The notes beneath the pieces were generated by a model, which saw nothing but the letters and a program-made list of their open reading frames with translations, made no database searches and was not told the DNA's origin. Below, piece after piece: positions 44,292-58,246 of a stretch of DNA of 64,000 nt (the stretch's first letter is position 1; the number at the start of each line of letters is the position of its first letter). The stretch lies in contig JAHEAX010000011.1 of NCBI GenBank assembly GCA_024642525.1, positions 1 to 64,000 of the forward strand. The letters are read 5' to 3'. The translations under genes and the position numbers were made by a program. Source of the stretch: Erythrobacteraceae bacterium. Its GTDB lineage: Bacteria > Pseudomonadota > Alphaproteobacteria > Sphingomonadales > Sphingomonadaceae.

Positions 44292-45155
44292 ATGACGGTG
44301 ACTAACGAAACAATCCAAGTGAGCGAAGACGAAACGGGCCAATCTCGCGCCAGCGGCAAGCGATCGGTACGCTCGCACCCGGTCTTTCCTGTTCTTGTGG
44401 CTCTGTGGTTTGCTGCCCTTTTGGGCATCGGCAGCTTCGTTCTGCCGACCGCAGTGATCGAATCTCTCGTCAGCGCCGCCCGCGTTGCGGATTTTGTGCC
44501 TGCAGCAGCGCCGCCACTGGGGCAGACGGCCCGCATCATCCTGTCGGTCGCAGCCGCTTTTGCGGGCGGCGTATTCGGCCTTGTGCTGGCACGCATTATC
44601 ACCAGCCTCGGCACCGGCAACCAGTCCGCAGGAACCGAGACGCAATATTTCATCTCCGCCCATGAAGAACTGGGCGCTGAAGGTTTCGACCGGCCGTTTG
44701 GCGATGTCAGCCTTGACGAGGAAGACGCGGTTTTCGAGAATGTCGAAACCGCAGAAGCCGAAAATTCGGGGCCGGGTGGGGAAGCTGCGCCTTTCGAAGA
44801 AGAAATCGAAGTGGCCGAGGAAGCATACGCGCCCCCGGCGCCGCGCCAACCGACTGCTGCCGACCTGCTGCTGGCAAAGCCGCTTCCTGAAATGGGCATG
44901 GTCGAACTGGTGGAACGGTTTGCCCTGTCTCTCCAGCGTCATTCCCCGCCGCAGGTTCCTGCGCAGCAGCGGCGGACAGCGACCGAGGTTTTTCCGGCAG
45001 ATTTCATGGAGAACCCTTCACCGCGACCCTTTGAGCGGCCCCGCATCGTCACCAATGCCGAAATTGCGGCAGACCTCGACGCGAATCCTGCCGAAACCGA
45101 ACGCGCCCTGCGCGATGCGCTTGAAAAACTGCAGAGGATGAGCGGCGCAGCCTGA
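44292..45155 (+). CDS. Unknown membrane protein with acidic linker
   Basis: The 287-residue protein is not recognised. It has two membrane helices (about residues 31-52 and 80-103), then a long acidic Glu-rich segment (about 115-180), a Pro/Ala-rich hinge and a C-terminal helical region with 'PLPEMGMVELVERFALSLQRH' and 'ATEVFPADFMENPSPRPFERPRIV'. The layout suggests a membrane-anchored, partly disordered scaffold. It follows the glycosyltransferase by 72 bases on the same strand and precedes gltB, but no function can be inferred from that. Confidence 0.6.
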   Translation: MTVTNETIQVSEDETGQSRASGKRSVRSHPVFPVLVALWFAALLGIGSFVLPTAVIESLVSAARVADFVPAAAPPLGQTARIILSVAAAFAGGVFGLVLARIITSLGTGNQSAGTETQYFISAHEELGAEGFDRPFGDVSLDEEDAVFENVETAEAENSGPGGEAAPFEEEIEVAEEAYAPPAPRQPTAADLLLAKPLPEMGMVELVERFALSLQRHSPPQVPAQQRRTATEVFPADFMENPSPRPFERPRIVTNAEIAADLDANPAETERALRDALEKLQRMSGAA

Positions 45156-45243
45156 TTGCAAGGCCCGCAAACGGCCATCCCCGTGGGCGAAAACAGGGCA
45201 GGATAATCTATACCCTGCCACAAGATTACTTCACTGTTCGCAG

Positions 45244-45272
45244 TTGCAAAAACCACTTCCTGTCGTCAATAA
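45244..45272 (+). promoter_or_regulatory. Candidate gltBD promoter
   Basis: TTGCAA (45244-45249), a 17-base spacer and CAATAA (45267-45272) resemble a housekeeping promoter about 110 bases before the gltB start. A small hairpin, GCGGCT/AGCCGC around 45335-45351, lies between it and the gene. Confidence 0.3.
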
Positions 45273-45382
45273 TAGGGTGAGCGATATTTTTGCTGCGTCT
45301 GGCAGCGGCAAAATGCGCATTTGATTGCCGGGAGGCGGCTTTGACAGCCGCTGGCCTGGCACCTGACAGGATGGGAATTTTA

Positions 45383-50050
<4,668 letters not shown>

Positions 50051-50066
50051 TTGGGGTCGTAACCAG

Positions 50067-51503
50067 ATGGGCAAAGATACCGGCTTTCTCGAATTCGAAC
50101 GCAAGGACCGCACCTATGCGGACCCCAAGGAACGCCTGAAGCATTACCGCGAATTCGTTATCCCGCATGATGAAGCCGCGCTGAAACAGCAGGCATCGCG
50201 CTGCATGGATTGCGGCATTCCTTATTGTCACAACGGCTGTCCGGTGAACAACATCATCCCGGACTGGAACCACCTTGTTTACGAAGGGGACTGGCAGGCC
50301 GCGCTTGAAGTGCTGCATTCGACCAATAATTTCCCTGAATTCACCGGCCGCATCTGCCCTGCCCCGTGCGAGGCAAGCTGCACGCTGAACATCATTGATT
50401 CCCCCGTCACCATCAAATCCATCGAATGCGCAATTGTCGATCGCGGGTGGGAAAATGACTGGATCAAGCCGCAAGTGCCAAGCACCCAGACCGGCAAATC
50501 GGTTGCAGTGGTCGGGTCCGGCCCCGCAGGGCTCGCCTGTGCGCAGCAACTGGCGCGCGCCGGCCATGCTGTGACCGTGTTTGAAAAGAACGACCGCGTT
50601 GGCGGACTGCTGCGTTACGGCATCCCCGACTTCAAGATGGAAAAACATCTGATCAATCGCCGTGCGGTGCAGATGGAGGCAGAAGGCGTCACCTTCCGCA
50701 CCTCTGCCGAAGTCGGCGTGGATGTGTCCTTCAAATCCCTGCAGGAAAATTTTGACGCCATCGTTCTTTCAGGCGGTGCGGAAGAAGCCCGCGCGCTGGA
50801 AATTCCGGGTGCGGAACTTCCCGGGGTCCGGTTGGCGATGGAATTCCTGACCCAGCAGAACAAGCGCAATGCAGGCGACGATGAATTGCGCGCCGCACCG
50901 CGCGGATCGCTGACTGCAACTGGCAAGCATGTAATTGTGATTGGCGGCGGCGATACCGGATCAGACTGTGTCGGCACATCCAACCGGCAGGGCGCGGCCA
51001 GCGTGGTTCAGCTGGAAATCATGCCGCAGCCGCCTGCGCATGAAAACAAGATGCTGACCTGGCCCGACTGGCCGCTGAAGCTGCGCACATCATCCAGCCA
51101 CGAAGAAGGCGTTGACCGCGACTGGTCGGTGCTGACCAAGCGGGTGATCGGCAGGGATGGCAGCGTCACCGGGCTGGAATGTGTCCGCCTGTCATGGGAC
51201 GGCGGCAAGATGCAGGAAGTGGAAGGCAGCACTTTCGTTCTGCCCGCCGACCTGATCCTGCTCGCCATGGGCTTTACCGGCCCGAAGAAACGCGGATTGC
51301 TGGACCGGGCAGGCGTTGACCTGACCGACCGCGGCGCAGTGGCCGCCAATACGGACGATTATGCCACCAGCGAGGCGGGCGTATTTGCCTGCGGCGATAT
51401 GCGGCGCGGCCAGTCGCTGGTGGTCTGGGCCATCCGCGAAGGTCGCCAATGCGCCCGTAGCGTGGACATGGCGCTGATGGGGGCAACCCAGCTTCCGCGA
51501 TAG
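50067..51503 (+). CDS. gltD: Glutamate synthase (NADPH) small subunit
   Basis: The 478-residue flavoprotein feeds electrons from NADPH to the large subunit. N-terminal Fe-S cysteines Cys46, Cys49, Cys54 and Cys58 ('[14 protein letters not shown]') and a second set near residue 100 are present. They are followed by an FAD dinucleotide fold ('[18 protein letters not shown]') and an NADPH fold ('[15 protein letters not shown]'). It follows gltB by 16 bases. The start ([17 protein letters not shown]) is the usual one for the family. Confidence 0.95.
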   Translation: MGKDTGFLEFERKDRTYADPKERLKHYREFVIPHDEAALKQQASRCMDCGIPYCHNGCPVNNIIPDWNHLVYEGDWQAALEVLHSTNNFPEFTGRICPAPCEASCTLNIIDSPVTIKSIECAIVDRGWENDWIKPQVPSTQTGKSVAVVGSGPAGLACAQQLARAGHAVTVFEKNDRVGGLLRYGIPDFKMEKHLINRRAVQMEAEGVTFRTSAEVGVDVSFKSLQENFDAIVLSGGAEEARALEIPGAELPGVRLAMEFLTQQNKRNAGDDELRAAPRGSLTATGKHVIVIGGGDTGSDCVGTSNRQGAASVVQLEIMPQPPAHENKMLTWPDWPLKLRTSSSHEEGVDRDWSVLTKRVIGRDGSVTGLECVRLSWDGGKMQEVEGSTFVLPADLILLAMGFTGPKKRGLLDRAGVDLTDRGAVAANTDDYATSEAGVFACGDMRRGQSLVVWAIREGRQCARSVDMALMGATQLPR

Positions 51504-51512
51504 ACGTCCGGG

Positions 51513-52337
51513 CTACTCTTCTGAAAGGGCCGCTGCTTCGCTGTCACAGGCAGACGCTGCTTCCCAGCCTGCATCCAGAGTGCGCGCCTCTGCCCGCGCC
51601 GCTGCCAGATCGGCAGCAAACTGGCTGTCTGACTGCAAACGGGCAAAGCTGGCCGATGCGATGATACGCCCTTCCTCGACATCACTGCGCCAATGGACAT
51701 TGCAGATTGCCCTGCTTTCACCAAAGGCACGCCCGCGCGCCGCCAGCCGTGTGGCCCGATCCGGGAAGATGGCCGCCAGCACCAGCCCGGCACCATAACC
51801 GATGGCGCTATGGCCTGACGGGTATGACCCGTTGGAGCGCAAGGATGCTTCATCGGCAGGCGTACAACTGGGCTGCCCATTTTCCATGAACGGGCGCGGG
51901 CGGAGGTAGATGTCTTTCACCCCGCCAGTCGACATGCCGAAATCCGTGCCTGATCGGCGCAACAGATGGGCGATTGCAGGGGTTGTTTCATCGCTGATTT
52001 TTCCGCCGGCAGCACAGGAAAAAGCACGCGTGAACCAGCCTGTGCCAAGATCGGCATCCCGCGCCGCCAACTGCCACCGCGCACTGCCTGAAAGAGACAG
52101 GGCATGGCGGTTGAATTCCTGATCCAGCGCCAGACGGGCCGAACCTGCTGCAGGCGGTGGCGGAACCAGGCTCTCACCCGCAGGCAGCGGGCCGCCGAGA
52201 TAGGGTTGTCCCAGATCATATTTTACCGGCGCGGCAGCAGATGCGCTGCTGGCCTGCACGACAGGTTCCGCTGTGCCTGCCCCGGCACAGGCCGCGACCA
52301 GCACCATCGCCAGCAAGGCTGAAAACTTCGGCTTCAT
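51513..52337 (-). CDS. PAP2-family (class A-like) acid phosphatase, putative lipoprotein
   Basis: The 274-residue protein has an N-terminal lipoprotein-like signal (Val-Ala-Ala-Cys, Cys17) and the vanadium-haloperoxidase-type phosphatase motifs: 'KDIYLRPRP', '[13 protein letters not shown]' and '[16 protein letters not shown]', giving the Arg, Ser-Gly-His and His of the active site. It should remove phosphate from small phosphomonoesters in the periplasm. GAAGGAAAG before ATG 52337 fixes the start. It is convergent with gltD and divergent from the permease. Confidence 0.85.
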   Translation of the reverse strand: MKPKFSALLAMVLVAACAGAGTAEPVVQASSASAAAPVKYDLGQPYLGGPLPAGESLVPPPPAAGSARLALDQEFNRHALSLSGSARWQLAARDADLGTGWFTRAFSCAAGGKISDETTPAIAHLLRRSGTDFGMSTGGVKDIYLRPRPFMENGQPSCTPADEASLRSNGSYPSGHSAIGYGAGLVLAAIFPDRATRLAARGRAFGESRAICNVHWRSDVEEGRIIASASFARLQSDSQFAADLAAARAEARTLDAGWEAASACDSEAAALSEE

Positions 52338-52495
52338 CGGCTTTCCTTCATTCCCCCAGCAATTCCTGAACACCGCGTCAGTCGCACAAGTTCTGGCAAA
52401 TGACAAAATTGCGCCAAGGGCTTTCCCCTGTGCAGAATTGCTGTAACCCATGCACCGGGTCGCCACTGCAACGCTCAACCGGGGGGAGAGCAGGC

Positions 52496-53851
52496 ATGGC
52501 GAATTTTGCATTGAATAAACGCCCGATCGGGCAATTGCACAAAGTGCTTGGCTTCAGCTTTGCGCTGGCCATTGGCATGGGAAATGTCATTGGCGCAGGT
52601 ATCATGCGCACACCGGGCGCGGTGGTGGATAATGCGCCGTCGCAGGCCATTGTGATGGGGCTGTGGGTCCTGGGCGGCATTCATTGCCTGCTGCTTGCCA
52701 ATATCACCAGCGAACTGATTACCGCCCTGCCCAAGGCAGGCGGCAGCTATGTGCCGGTGCGGGCTGCATTCGGGGATGCGCTGGGCTTGATGGCAGGCTG
52801 GTCGGACTGGCTCGCGGCCATCGCCTCGGTGGCCGCGCTGGGCGTGGTCTGTGCCAATTTCATCGCCATGATCCTGCCTGCCACGGCCGCTTATACCGTC
52901 ACCATCGCGATTGCATTTGCAGCCATTTCCTTCGTGGTGAACCTGATCGGGGTGAAAGCCAGTGCCTTTGCCGAAATTGGCGGGAGCCTGCTGAAATTCC
53001 TGTTTCTGTGCTTCATCATCGGGGCCATTTTCCTGTCTCCGCCGCTCCCGCTTGATGCCGCAGAAGCTTCCGGGCCGACCATCGGGGCCGCCGCGCCCGT
53101 CAGCCTGATCGGCATCCTGATTGCCTATCAGCTCATCTACGGCGCCTATGGCGGCTGGTCGGGCTCCATCTATTTCGTCGAGGAAGATGCCAAGGCAACA
53201 TCTCACCTGCCCCGCGCCATGTTCCTGACGGTCTGCACCATCATCATCGTCTATGTGCTGCTGAATGCCGCGCTGTTCCACGCCTTGCCGATTGATGCGC
53301 TGCGCGGGTCGGACTTGCCTGCCGCAACTGCCCTTGCCGTGGTTTTCGGCCCACTGAGCGGCAAGATCGTGGCAGGCTGCGCCGTGCTGCTGGCAGCCAA
53401 TGCGCTGCACGGCAATCTGATGCTGTCCCCGCGCATTCTATATGGCCTTGGCCGTGACGGGCTGTTCCCGCGCGTTGCCACGCGGGTGAACCAGACCGGC
53501 ACGCCCGATGTCGCGCTGATCCTGGGATTCGCTCTGGCGATGATCCTGATCCTGACCGGCGGGTTTGAATTCCTGTTCCGCCTGATGGGTGCGCTGATCA
53601 TTTTCAGCTTCGTATTATATGAAGCATCGCTGTTCGGGCTGCGGATCAGGCAACCGGACCTGCCGCGGCCATATCGGGCCAAATTCTATCCCTGGCTGCC
53701 TGCCTTTGTGATGGTCGTGGATGTCGGCCTGCTCGGCCTCTATATCGCGACCGACCTGTTCAGCGGAGCAGTGATGGTGGCGCTGGTGGCTCTTTGCATG
53801 CCGTTTGGCCATTATCTTTCGCGGCAGAAAAAGCGCGCCGCAGCCGCGTGA
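52496..53851 (+). CDS. APC-family amino-acid permease
   Basis: The 451-residue inner-membrane transporter has about 12 hydrophobic segments. It shows the APC superfamily start 'LGFSFALAIGMGNVIGAGIMRTPG' (the unwound substrate-binding helix 1) and 'ITALPKAGGSYVPVRAAFGDALGLMAGW'. It imports or exchanges an amino acid or amine; the substrate is unknown. A ribosome-binding site GGGGGGAGAG lies 7 bases upstream of ATG 52496. It ends 3 bases before the convergent ung gene. Confidence 0.88.
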   Translation: MANFALNKRPIGQLHKVLGFSFALAIGMGNVIGAGIMRTPGAVVDNAPSQAIVMGLWVLGGIHCLLLANITSELITALPKAGGSYVPVRAAFGDALGLMAGWSDWLAAIASVAALGVVCANFIAMILPATAAYTVTIAIAFAAISFVVNLIGVKASAFAEIGGSLLKFLFLCFIIGAIFLSPPLPLDAAEASGPTIGAAAPVSLIGILIAYQLIYGAYGGWSGSIYFVEEDAKATSHLPRAMFLTVCTIIIVYVLLNAALFHALPIDALRGSDLPAATALAVVFGPLSGKIVAGCAVLLAANALHGNLMLSPRILYGLGRDGLFPRVATRVNQTGTPDVALILGFALAMILILTGGFEFLFRLMGALIIFSFVLYEASLFGLRIRQPDLPRPYRAKFYPWLPAFVMVVDVGLLGLYIATDLFSGAVMVALVALCMPFGHYLSRQKKRAAAA

Positions 53852-53854
53852 TGC

Positions 53855-54535
53855 CTACCAGTGGATCGGGTTGCGGCCATTCTTTTGCAGAAAGGCATTG
53901 GCCTGGCTGAATGGCCTTGATCCGAAGAAACCGCGATGCGCGGAAAGCGGGCTTGGATGCACCGATTTCAGCACCAGATGGCGGCTTGTTTCGGCCAGTT
54001 CGGATATGCGGGCGGCCTTGCCCTGCGCATGGCTGCCCCACAGGATGAACACGGTGGGATCGTTTCTGGCAGCAACGGCCGCCACCGCCGCATCGGTAAT
54101 GGCATCCCAGCCGCGCCGTGCATGGCTGCCGGCCAGCCCTGCCTCCACAGTCAGCGAATTGTTGAGCAGCAAGACGCCCTGCCGTGCCCAGCTTTCCAGA
54201 TTGCCATCCGCGCGGCGGGCAATGCCGCAATCTGTTTCCAGTTCCTTGTAGATATTGACCAGAGAAGGCGGCACTTTCACGCCTTCCGGCACAGAAAATG
54301 AAAGGCCATGGGCCTGCCCCGGCCCGTGGTATGGGTCCTGCCCCAATATTACCACTTTCACCTGGTCGAGAGGGGTTAGTTCCAGCGCCCGCAAGCGTGT
54401 TCCGCGCGGCGGATAGACCAGTTTGCTTGCATCTTCTTCTGCCTGCAGCCAGCCGCCCAGCTGCCGAGAGGATGGCGCATCCAGCACGCCTGCCAATGCA
54501 GCGCGCCAGCTTTCGGGAATCTGTTCATTCATCAT
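53855..54535 (-). CDS. ung: Uracil-DNA glycosylase (family 1)
   Basis: The 226-residue enzyme excises uracil from DNA. The water-activating loop 'GQDPYHGPGQAHGLSF' carries catalytic Asp67, and 'HPSPLSAHRGFFG' is the DNA-intercalation loop with the catalytic His. 'LLLNNSLTVEAG' forms the uracil pocket with Asn. Length matches the family. Confidence 0.95.
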   Translation of the reverse strand: MMNEQIPESWRAALAGVLDAPSSRQLGGWLQAEEDASKLVYPPRGTRLRALELTPLDQVKVVILGQDPYHGPGQAHGLSFSVPEGVKVPPSLVNIYKELETDCGIARRADGNLESWARQGVLLLNNSLTVEAGLAGSHARRGWDAITDAAVAAVAARNDPTVFILWGSHAQGKAARISELAETSRHLVLKSVHPSPLSAHRGFFGSRPFSQANAFLQKNGRNPIHW

Positions 54536-54611
54536 GTCTGTCTGTTATCGCTTCCGCACGCGGGGCCAGCAACCTCTTTCCCTCTTTAACCAATCGGCCT
54601 AGGGAGCGCCT

Positions 54612-55229
54612 ATGGCAGTATATTTTCATGAAGAAGACCTTCCCGCAGACGTGCTTGCACCCGGGCCGGTTGCAGTCGACACCGAAACGATGGGCCTTGT
54701 TACCCCGCGTGACCGGTTGTGCCTGGTGCAGATCAGCGATGGACAGGGTGACGAACATCTCGTGCGCTTCAGCAAGGACAGCACCTATGACGCGCCCAAC
54801 CTGAAGGCGGTTCTGGCCGACAAGTCGCGGCTGAAGCTTTATCATTTCGCCCGTTTCGACCTTGCGGCAATCGAACATTATCTGGGTGTGGAGGCATCGC
54901 CTGTCTTCTGCACCAAGATCGCCAGCAAGATGACACGAACCTACACCGATCGTCACGGGCTCAAGAACCTCGTCAACGAACTGCTGGGCGCGGATATTTC
55001 CAAGCAGCAGCAATCATCGGACTGGGGCGCAGATGAGATCAACGAAGCCCAGCGCGACTATGCCGCGTCTGACGTGCGCTTCCTGCACCGGCTGAAGGAA
55101 ATCCTCGAAGTGCGGCTGGAACGCGAAAACCGCACCGGACTGGCGCAGGCCTGCTTCGATTTCCTGCCCGCCCGCGCGCGGCTGGACCTTGCCGGCTGGG
55201 CCGATCACGACATCTTCAGCCACATGTAA
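54612..55229 (+). CDS. rnd: RNase D-like 3'-5' exonuclease
   Basis: The 205-residue protein is a single DEDD exonuclease domain: Asp23 and Glu25 ('VAVDTETMGL'), the second-site Asp in 'FARFDLAAIEHYL', and 'YAASDVRFLHRL' with the last Asp. It lacks the HRDC domains of full-length RNase D, as usual for this short alphaproteobacterial form. It matures tRNA 3' ends or degrades RNA. It is the first gene of a run with lptC and lptA. Confidence 0.85.
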   Translation: MAVYFHEEDLPADVLAPGPVAVDTETMGLVTPRDRLCLVQISDGQGDEHLVRFSKDSTYDAPNLKAVLADKSRLKLYHFARFDLAAIEHYLGVEASPVFCTKIASKMTRTYTDRHGLKNLVNELLGADISKQQQSSDWGADEINEAQRDYAASDVRFLHRLKEILEVRLERENRTGLAQACFDFLPARARLDLAGWADHDIFSHM

Positions 55230-55253
55230 GCTGGCAGGGCATATCGCACCATC

Positions 55254-55913
55254 ATGAGCTCCGAAATCGAAACCAGTCAGGCACGGCAATTGCGCTCCCG
55301 GCGGCAGGGATTCGCAGCGCCTGGCGGCTCGCACGACAAGCTGGTGGCATTTCTGGCGCGCGCCCTGCCGATGGCGGTGGGCGTGCTGGCGGCCTTGATG
55401 GTGATCACCCCGCTCAGCCCGCGCGGCGAAATCAGTTTCCTGCTCGACCGCAACAAGGTCGCCATGATCGACGAGCGCCTGCGGGTCGATAATGCCATGT
55501 ACCGGGGCAAGGATAATGACGGCCAGCCCTTCTCGCTGACTGCGGGTGAAGCTGTGCAGCGTTCCGGCGCGGAAGGCGTTGTGCGGATGCGTAATCTGGT
55601 GGCAGGGCTGCTGCTGCCCGATGGGCCTGCGCGGATCGTGGCGGATGCCGGCGCGTATAATATCGACCAGCAGCTGGTTTCCGTCATCGGGCCCCTGCGG
55701 GTGACCGCGGCCGATGGATATTCGATGGTGGCCAGCGATGTTGCCATTAACCTGGAAACAAAGAAGCTGGTTGGCGAAGGCGGCGTGAAGGGCGAAGTCC
55801 CAGCCGGCACATTTTCCGCCAACCGGATCGAAGCCGACCTTACTGCCCGCACTGTTACGCTGGACGGCAATGCGCAAATGCGCATGATTCCCGGCAAGCT
55901 TAGGATGCCCTGA
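55254..55913 (+). CDS. lptC: Lipopolysaccharide export protein LptC
   Basis: The 219-residue bitopic protein has one membrane helix near residues 37-54 and a periplasmic beta-jellyroll domain ('IVADAGAYNIDQQLVSV', 'SDVAINLETKKLVGEGGVKG'). It links the LptBFG transporter to LptA in lipopolysaccharide export. The stop overlaps the lptA start by one base. Confidence 0.85.
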   Translation: MSSEIETSQARQLRSRRQGFAAPGGSHDKLVAFLARALPMAVGVLAALMVITPLSPRGEISFLLDRNKVAMIDERLRVDNAMYRGKDNDGQPFSLTAGEAVQRSGAEGVVRMRNLVAGLLLPDGPARIVADAGAYNIDQQLVSVIGPLRVTAADGYSMVASDVAINLETKKLVGEGGVKGEVPAGTFSANRIEADLTARTVTLDGNAQMRMIPGKLRMP

Positions 55914-56482
55914 TGAAGAACCCCCTTGTCGCACATTTGTCCGTGGCCGCGCGTTCGGCGCTGACCGGCTTTGCCATCACCGTGGCAGCTTTTGGCGGGA
56001 TGCAGCTGCATGCACAGGCGATTGCGGCGCATAATTCCAATGCGCCGGTCAATTACGGGGCCGATCGTATCGAATTGCAGGACCGCGAGAACCGCGTTGT
56101 CCTGTCAGGCAATGTCGATATTACGCAGGCGGGCTTGCGCGTGCGTGCCGCGCGCACGCTGGTCAATTATTCCGATACAGGCTCGCTCAAGATCCAGCGC
56201 ATCACTGCCACTGGCGGCGTGCAGGTGACCCGCGGCGATGAAGCGGCCAGCGGCGATGTCGCCGTGTATGATTTCAACCGCCGCATCATCACAATGGCGG
56301 GCAATGTCCGGCTCAAGCGCGGCAGCGATACGCTGAACGGTGGACGGCTGGTGATCGACCTGCAAAGCGGCGTGTCCAGTGTGGACGGCAGCGCATCGGG
56401 ATCGTCGTCTGTCACCGGCGAACCGGGCGCAGTGCGTTCGGGCGGACGGGTAACCGGATCGTTCAGCGTCCCGCAGAACTGA
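55913..56482 (+). CDS. lptA: Lipopolysaccharide export protein LptA
   Basis: The 189-residue periplasmic bridge protein has a signal peptide (about residues 1-36) and OstA-like beta repeats ('GADRIELQDRENRVVLSGNV', 'MAGNVRLKRGSDTLNGGRLVID'). It forms the periplasmic filament that carries lipopolysaccharide. In related genomes lptB usually follows; here the next gene is a convergent glycosyltransferase 6 bases away and lptB is not in the window. Confidence 0.88.
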   Translation: MKNPLVAHLSVAARSALTGFAITVAAFGGMQLHAQAIAAHNSNAPVNYGADRIELQDRENRVVLSGNVDITQAGLRVRAARTLVNYSDTGSLKIQRITATGGVQVTRGDEAASGDVAVYDFNRRIITMAGNVRLKRGSDTLNGGRLVIDLQSGVSSVDGSASGSSSVTGEPGAVRSGGRVTGSFSVPQN

Positions 56483-56488
56483 CGGGGC

Positions 56489-58123
56489 TTATTGCTGGCG
56501 AATAGCCCTGATGGTGATGTTGACCGGATAGGCAGAATCATCCGGGTCGAGCCACTCCGGCCCCAGTTCTTCAACCGCGATGCCTTGCAGAAAACAGGTG
56601 GCTGCAAAGGCATTGCCATGCGCTGCAACGTCGACATTATCCTTGCCAAACGCATCGCCAAACAAGCGGCGGGCCGATTGCGCGGTGAACGACCAGAACC
56701 AGTTTTCGCCCCAGTCGTCACAATCAATCGGCGTGATCGCAGGCGCGGTGGCCAGAATGACCCCGCCCGGCTTCAGCGCCTGTTTCAGCTGCGCCACGCC
56801 TGCGGGCAGATCGTAGATATATTGCAGCGTCTGGGTGATGATGATGCAATCGAAACTTTCCGCTTCCAGCACGCCAGCTTCGGCCAAGTCGCCCACGATG
56901 GTGGTGCCGGGATAGCCTTCGGCAAGGTTCAGCACATCCTGTCTGGTGATGTCTGACCCGAACTTCTCGCTGTAATGGTCATCGCCCACTTCCAGCACGT
57001 GGCCGCTGATGTCGGCTGAATGGCGGGCCAGAAATCGCTCGATATAATGGCGGTCAACCGGCGTGCCCCGGGCATAGCCGAAGCCGCGACTGACGGGAGC
57101 AATCCGCGCCAGATCGCCGAAATCCACCTGCCCGATCCGCGGATAGACAGATTTGCGGCGCACGCGGCGCAGCGCGTCTGCCACCGGTGCAGGCAAAATC
57201 CTGACCGCCAATTGCCTCAGGCCGGCCATCAATGTCGTTCGCGGCGCACTGCGCATCATTCTCGCCCTCTGGCTCCACCTGGGCGTAGCCTCGCCGCCAC
57301 GGTTCTTCCATACCGAATTGGCAAAGGCATTCTTCCAGAAAATGCTGCCTTCCCGCCATGCCGCATAGGTATCGGCATCGCTTTCCGGCGGGCGATGGGC
57401 ATCATGTACCCTGATTGTCCAATGCAGCATCCCGCCTGTATCAAGCGACATATTGCTGCCGTGCTGCCGGTAATCGGCCACGACGTGGGAATGGCAGGCA
57501 ATACGGAACCGGCGCGCCATGCGCAGATAGGCATCGTAATCCTCGCTCCGTTCCAGCGCGGTATCAAAGCCGCCGCAGGAAAGCAGCTTTGCCCGGTCAT
57601 AAAGAACGCTGCCATGCATCCCCACCAGATTATCCCGCAGCAATTCGCGGTAGGCCAACGGCCCGCTGCGCTTCAGCCTTGGGCCCTGCGCTGCGCCGAG
57701 CTGGACATCCACCAACCGGTGCGCGCCATAGACAAAGCCCGCCCCAAGGTTGGCGGCCATGCAGTCCAGCCCCGCCTCGATCGCATCGGGCTGCAAGACA
57801 TCATCGGCATCGAGAAACAGGATATAGCGCGAGGTTGCCTGACGAAGCCCTTCGTTACGCGCTGCGGAGATGCCCTTGTGACAAGCCCTGATCAGCCGCG
57901 CAGCAGGAAAGGCGGCAGTAATGGCCGCCGGATCATCATCGGACCCATCGTCCACCACGATGATTTCGGCGGCAGGCACGGTCTGCCGGGCGACGCTGCC
58001 CAGCGCATCGCCAAGGAACCGGGCGTAATTGAAGCTGGTGATGACAACTGCAACATCCGAATTTCCGGTTGGCGGAGCTTGCGTTGAAATACCCTTGTTT
58101 CCTGTATTCAGTGCATGGACCAC
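56489..58123 (-). CDS. Glycosyltransferase family 2 / methyltransferase fusion
   Basis: The 544-residue protein joins a GT2 domain (residues about 24-250, with 'VVDDGS' at 57-61 and the metal-binding DAD at 105-107) to a C-terminal SAM-dependent methyltransferase-like domain (about 385-530). The second domain shows a glycine-poor motif I 'VLEVGDDHYSEKF' and the post-motif 'FDCIIITQTLQYI' and 'LKPGGVILATAP'. It probably adds a sugar and a methyl group during surface polysaccharide synthesis. GTG 58123 is the only start that keeps the GT2 N-terminus, and no clear ribosome-binding site precedes it. It is divergent from the ABC exporter. Confidence 0.8.
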   Translation of the reverse strand: MVHALNTGNKGISTQAPPTGNSDVAVVITSFNYARFLGDALGSVARQTVPAAEIIVVDDGSDDDPAAITAAFPAARLIRACHKGISAARNEGLRQATSRYILFLDADDVLQPDAIEAGLDCMAANLGAGFVYGAHRLVDVQLGAAQGPRLKRSGPLAYRELLRDNLVGMHGSVLYDRAKLLSCGGFDTALERSEDYDAYLRMARRFRIACHSHVVADYRQHGSNMSLDTGGMLHWTIRVHDAHRPPESDADTYAAWREGSIFWKNAFANSVWKNRGGEATPRWSQRARMMRSAPRTTLMAGLRQLAVRILPAPVADALRRVRRKSVYPRIGQVDFGDLARIAPVSRGFGYARGTPVDRHYIERFLARHSADISGHVLEVGDDHYSEKFGSDITRQDVLNLAEGYPGTTIVGDLAEAGVLEAESFDCIIITQTLQYIYDLPAGVAQLKQALKPGGVILATAPAITPIDCDDWGENWFWSFTAQSARRLFGDAFGKDNVDVAAHGNAFAATCFLQGIAVEELGPEWLDPDDSAYPVNITIRAIRQQ

Positions 58124-58246
58124 TTGTTAGTAAGGTAAGATGGCATTCGGCGGCAAACTGAAAAGCTTTGATCTGGCGAAAGGTCTGTCGGCACGCGGTG
58201 TGCGCGGTATTGTCTCATTGCTGGCCGTGGCCACAATCAGCCCGGA

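Noticed and set aside
45290-45382. N-terminal extension of GltB from 45290
   Set aside because: The added residues lack similarity, and a normal 27-residue propeptide before the catalytic Cys is obtained from the ATG at 45383.
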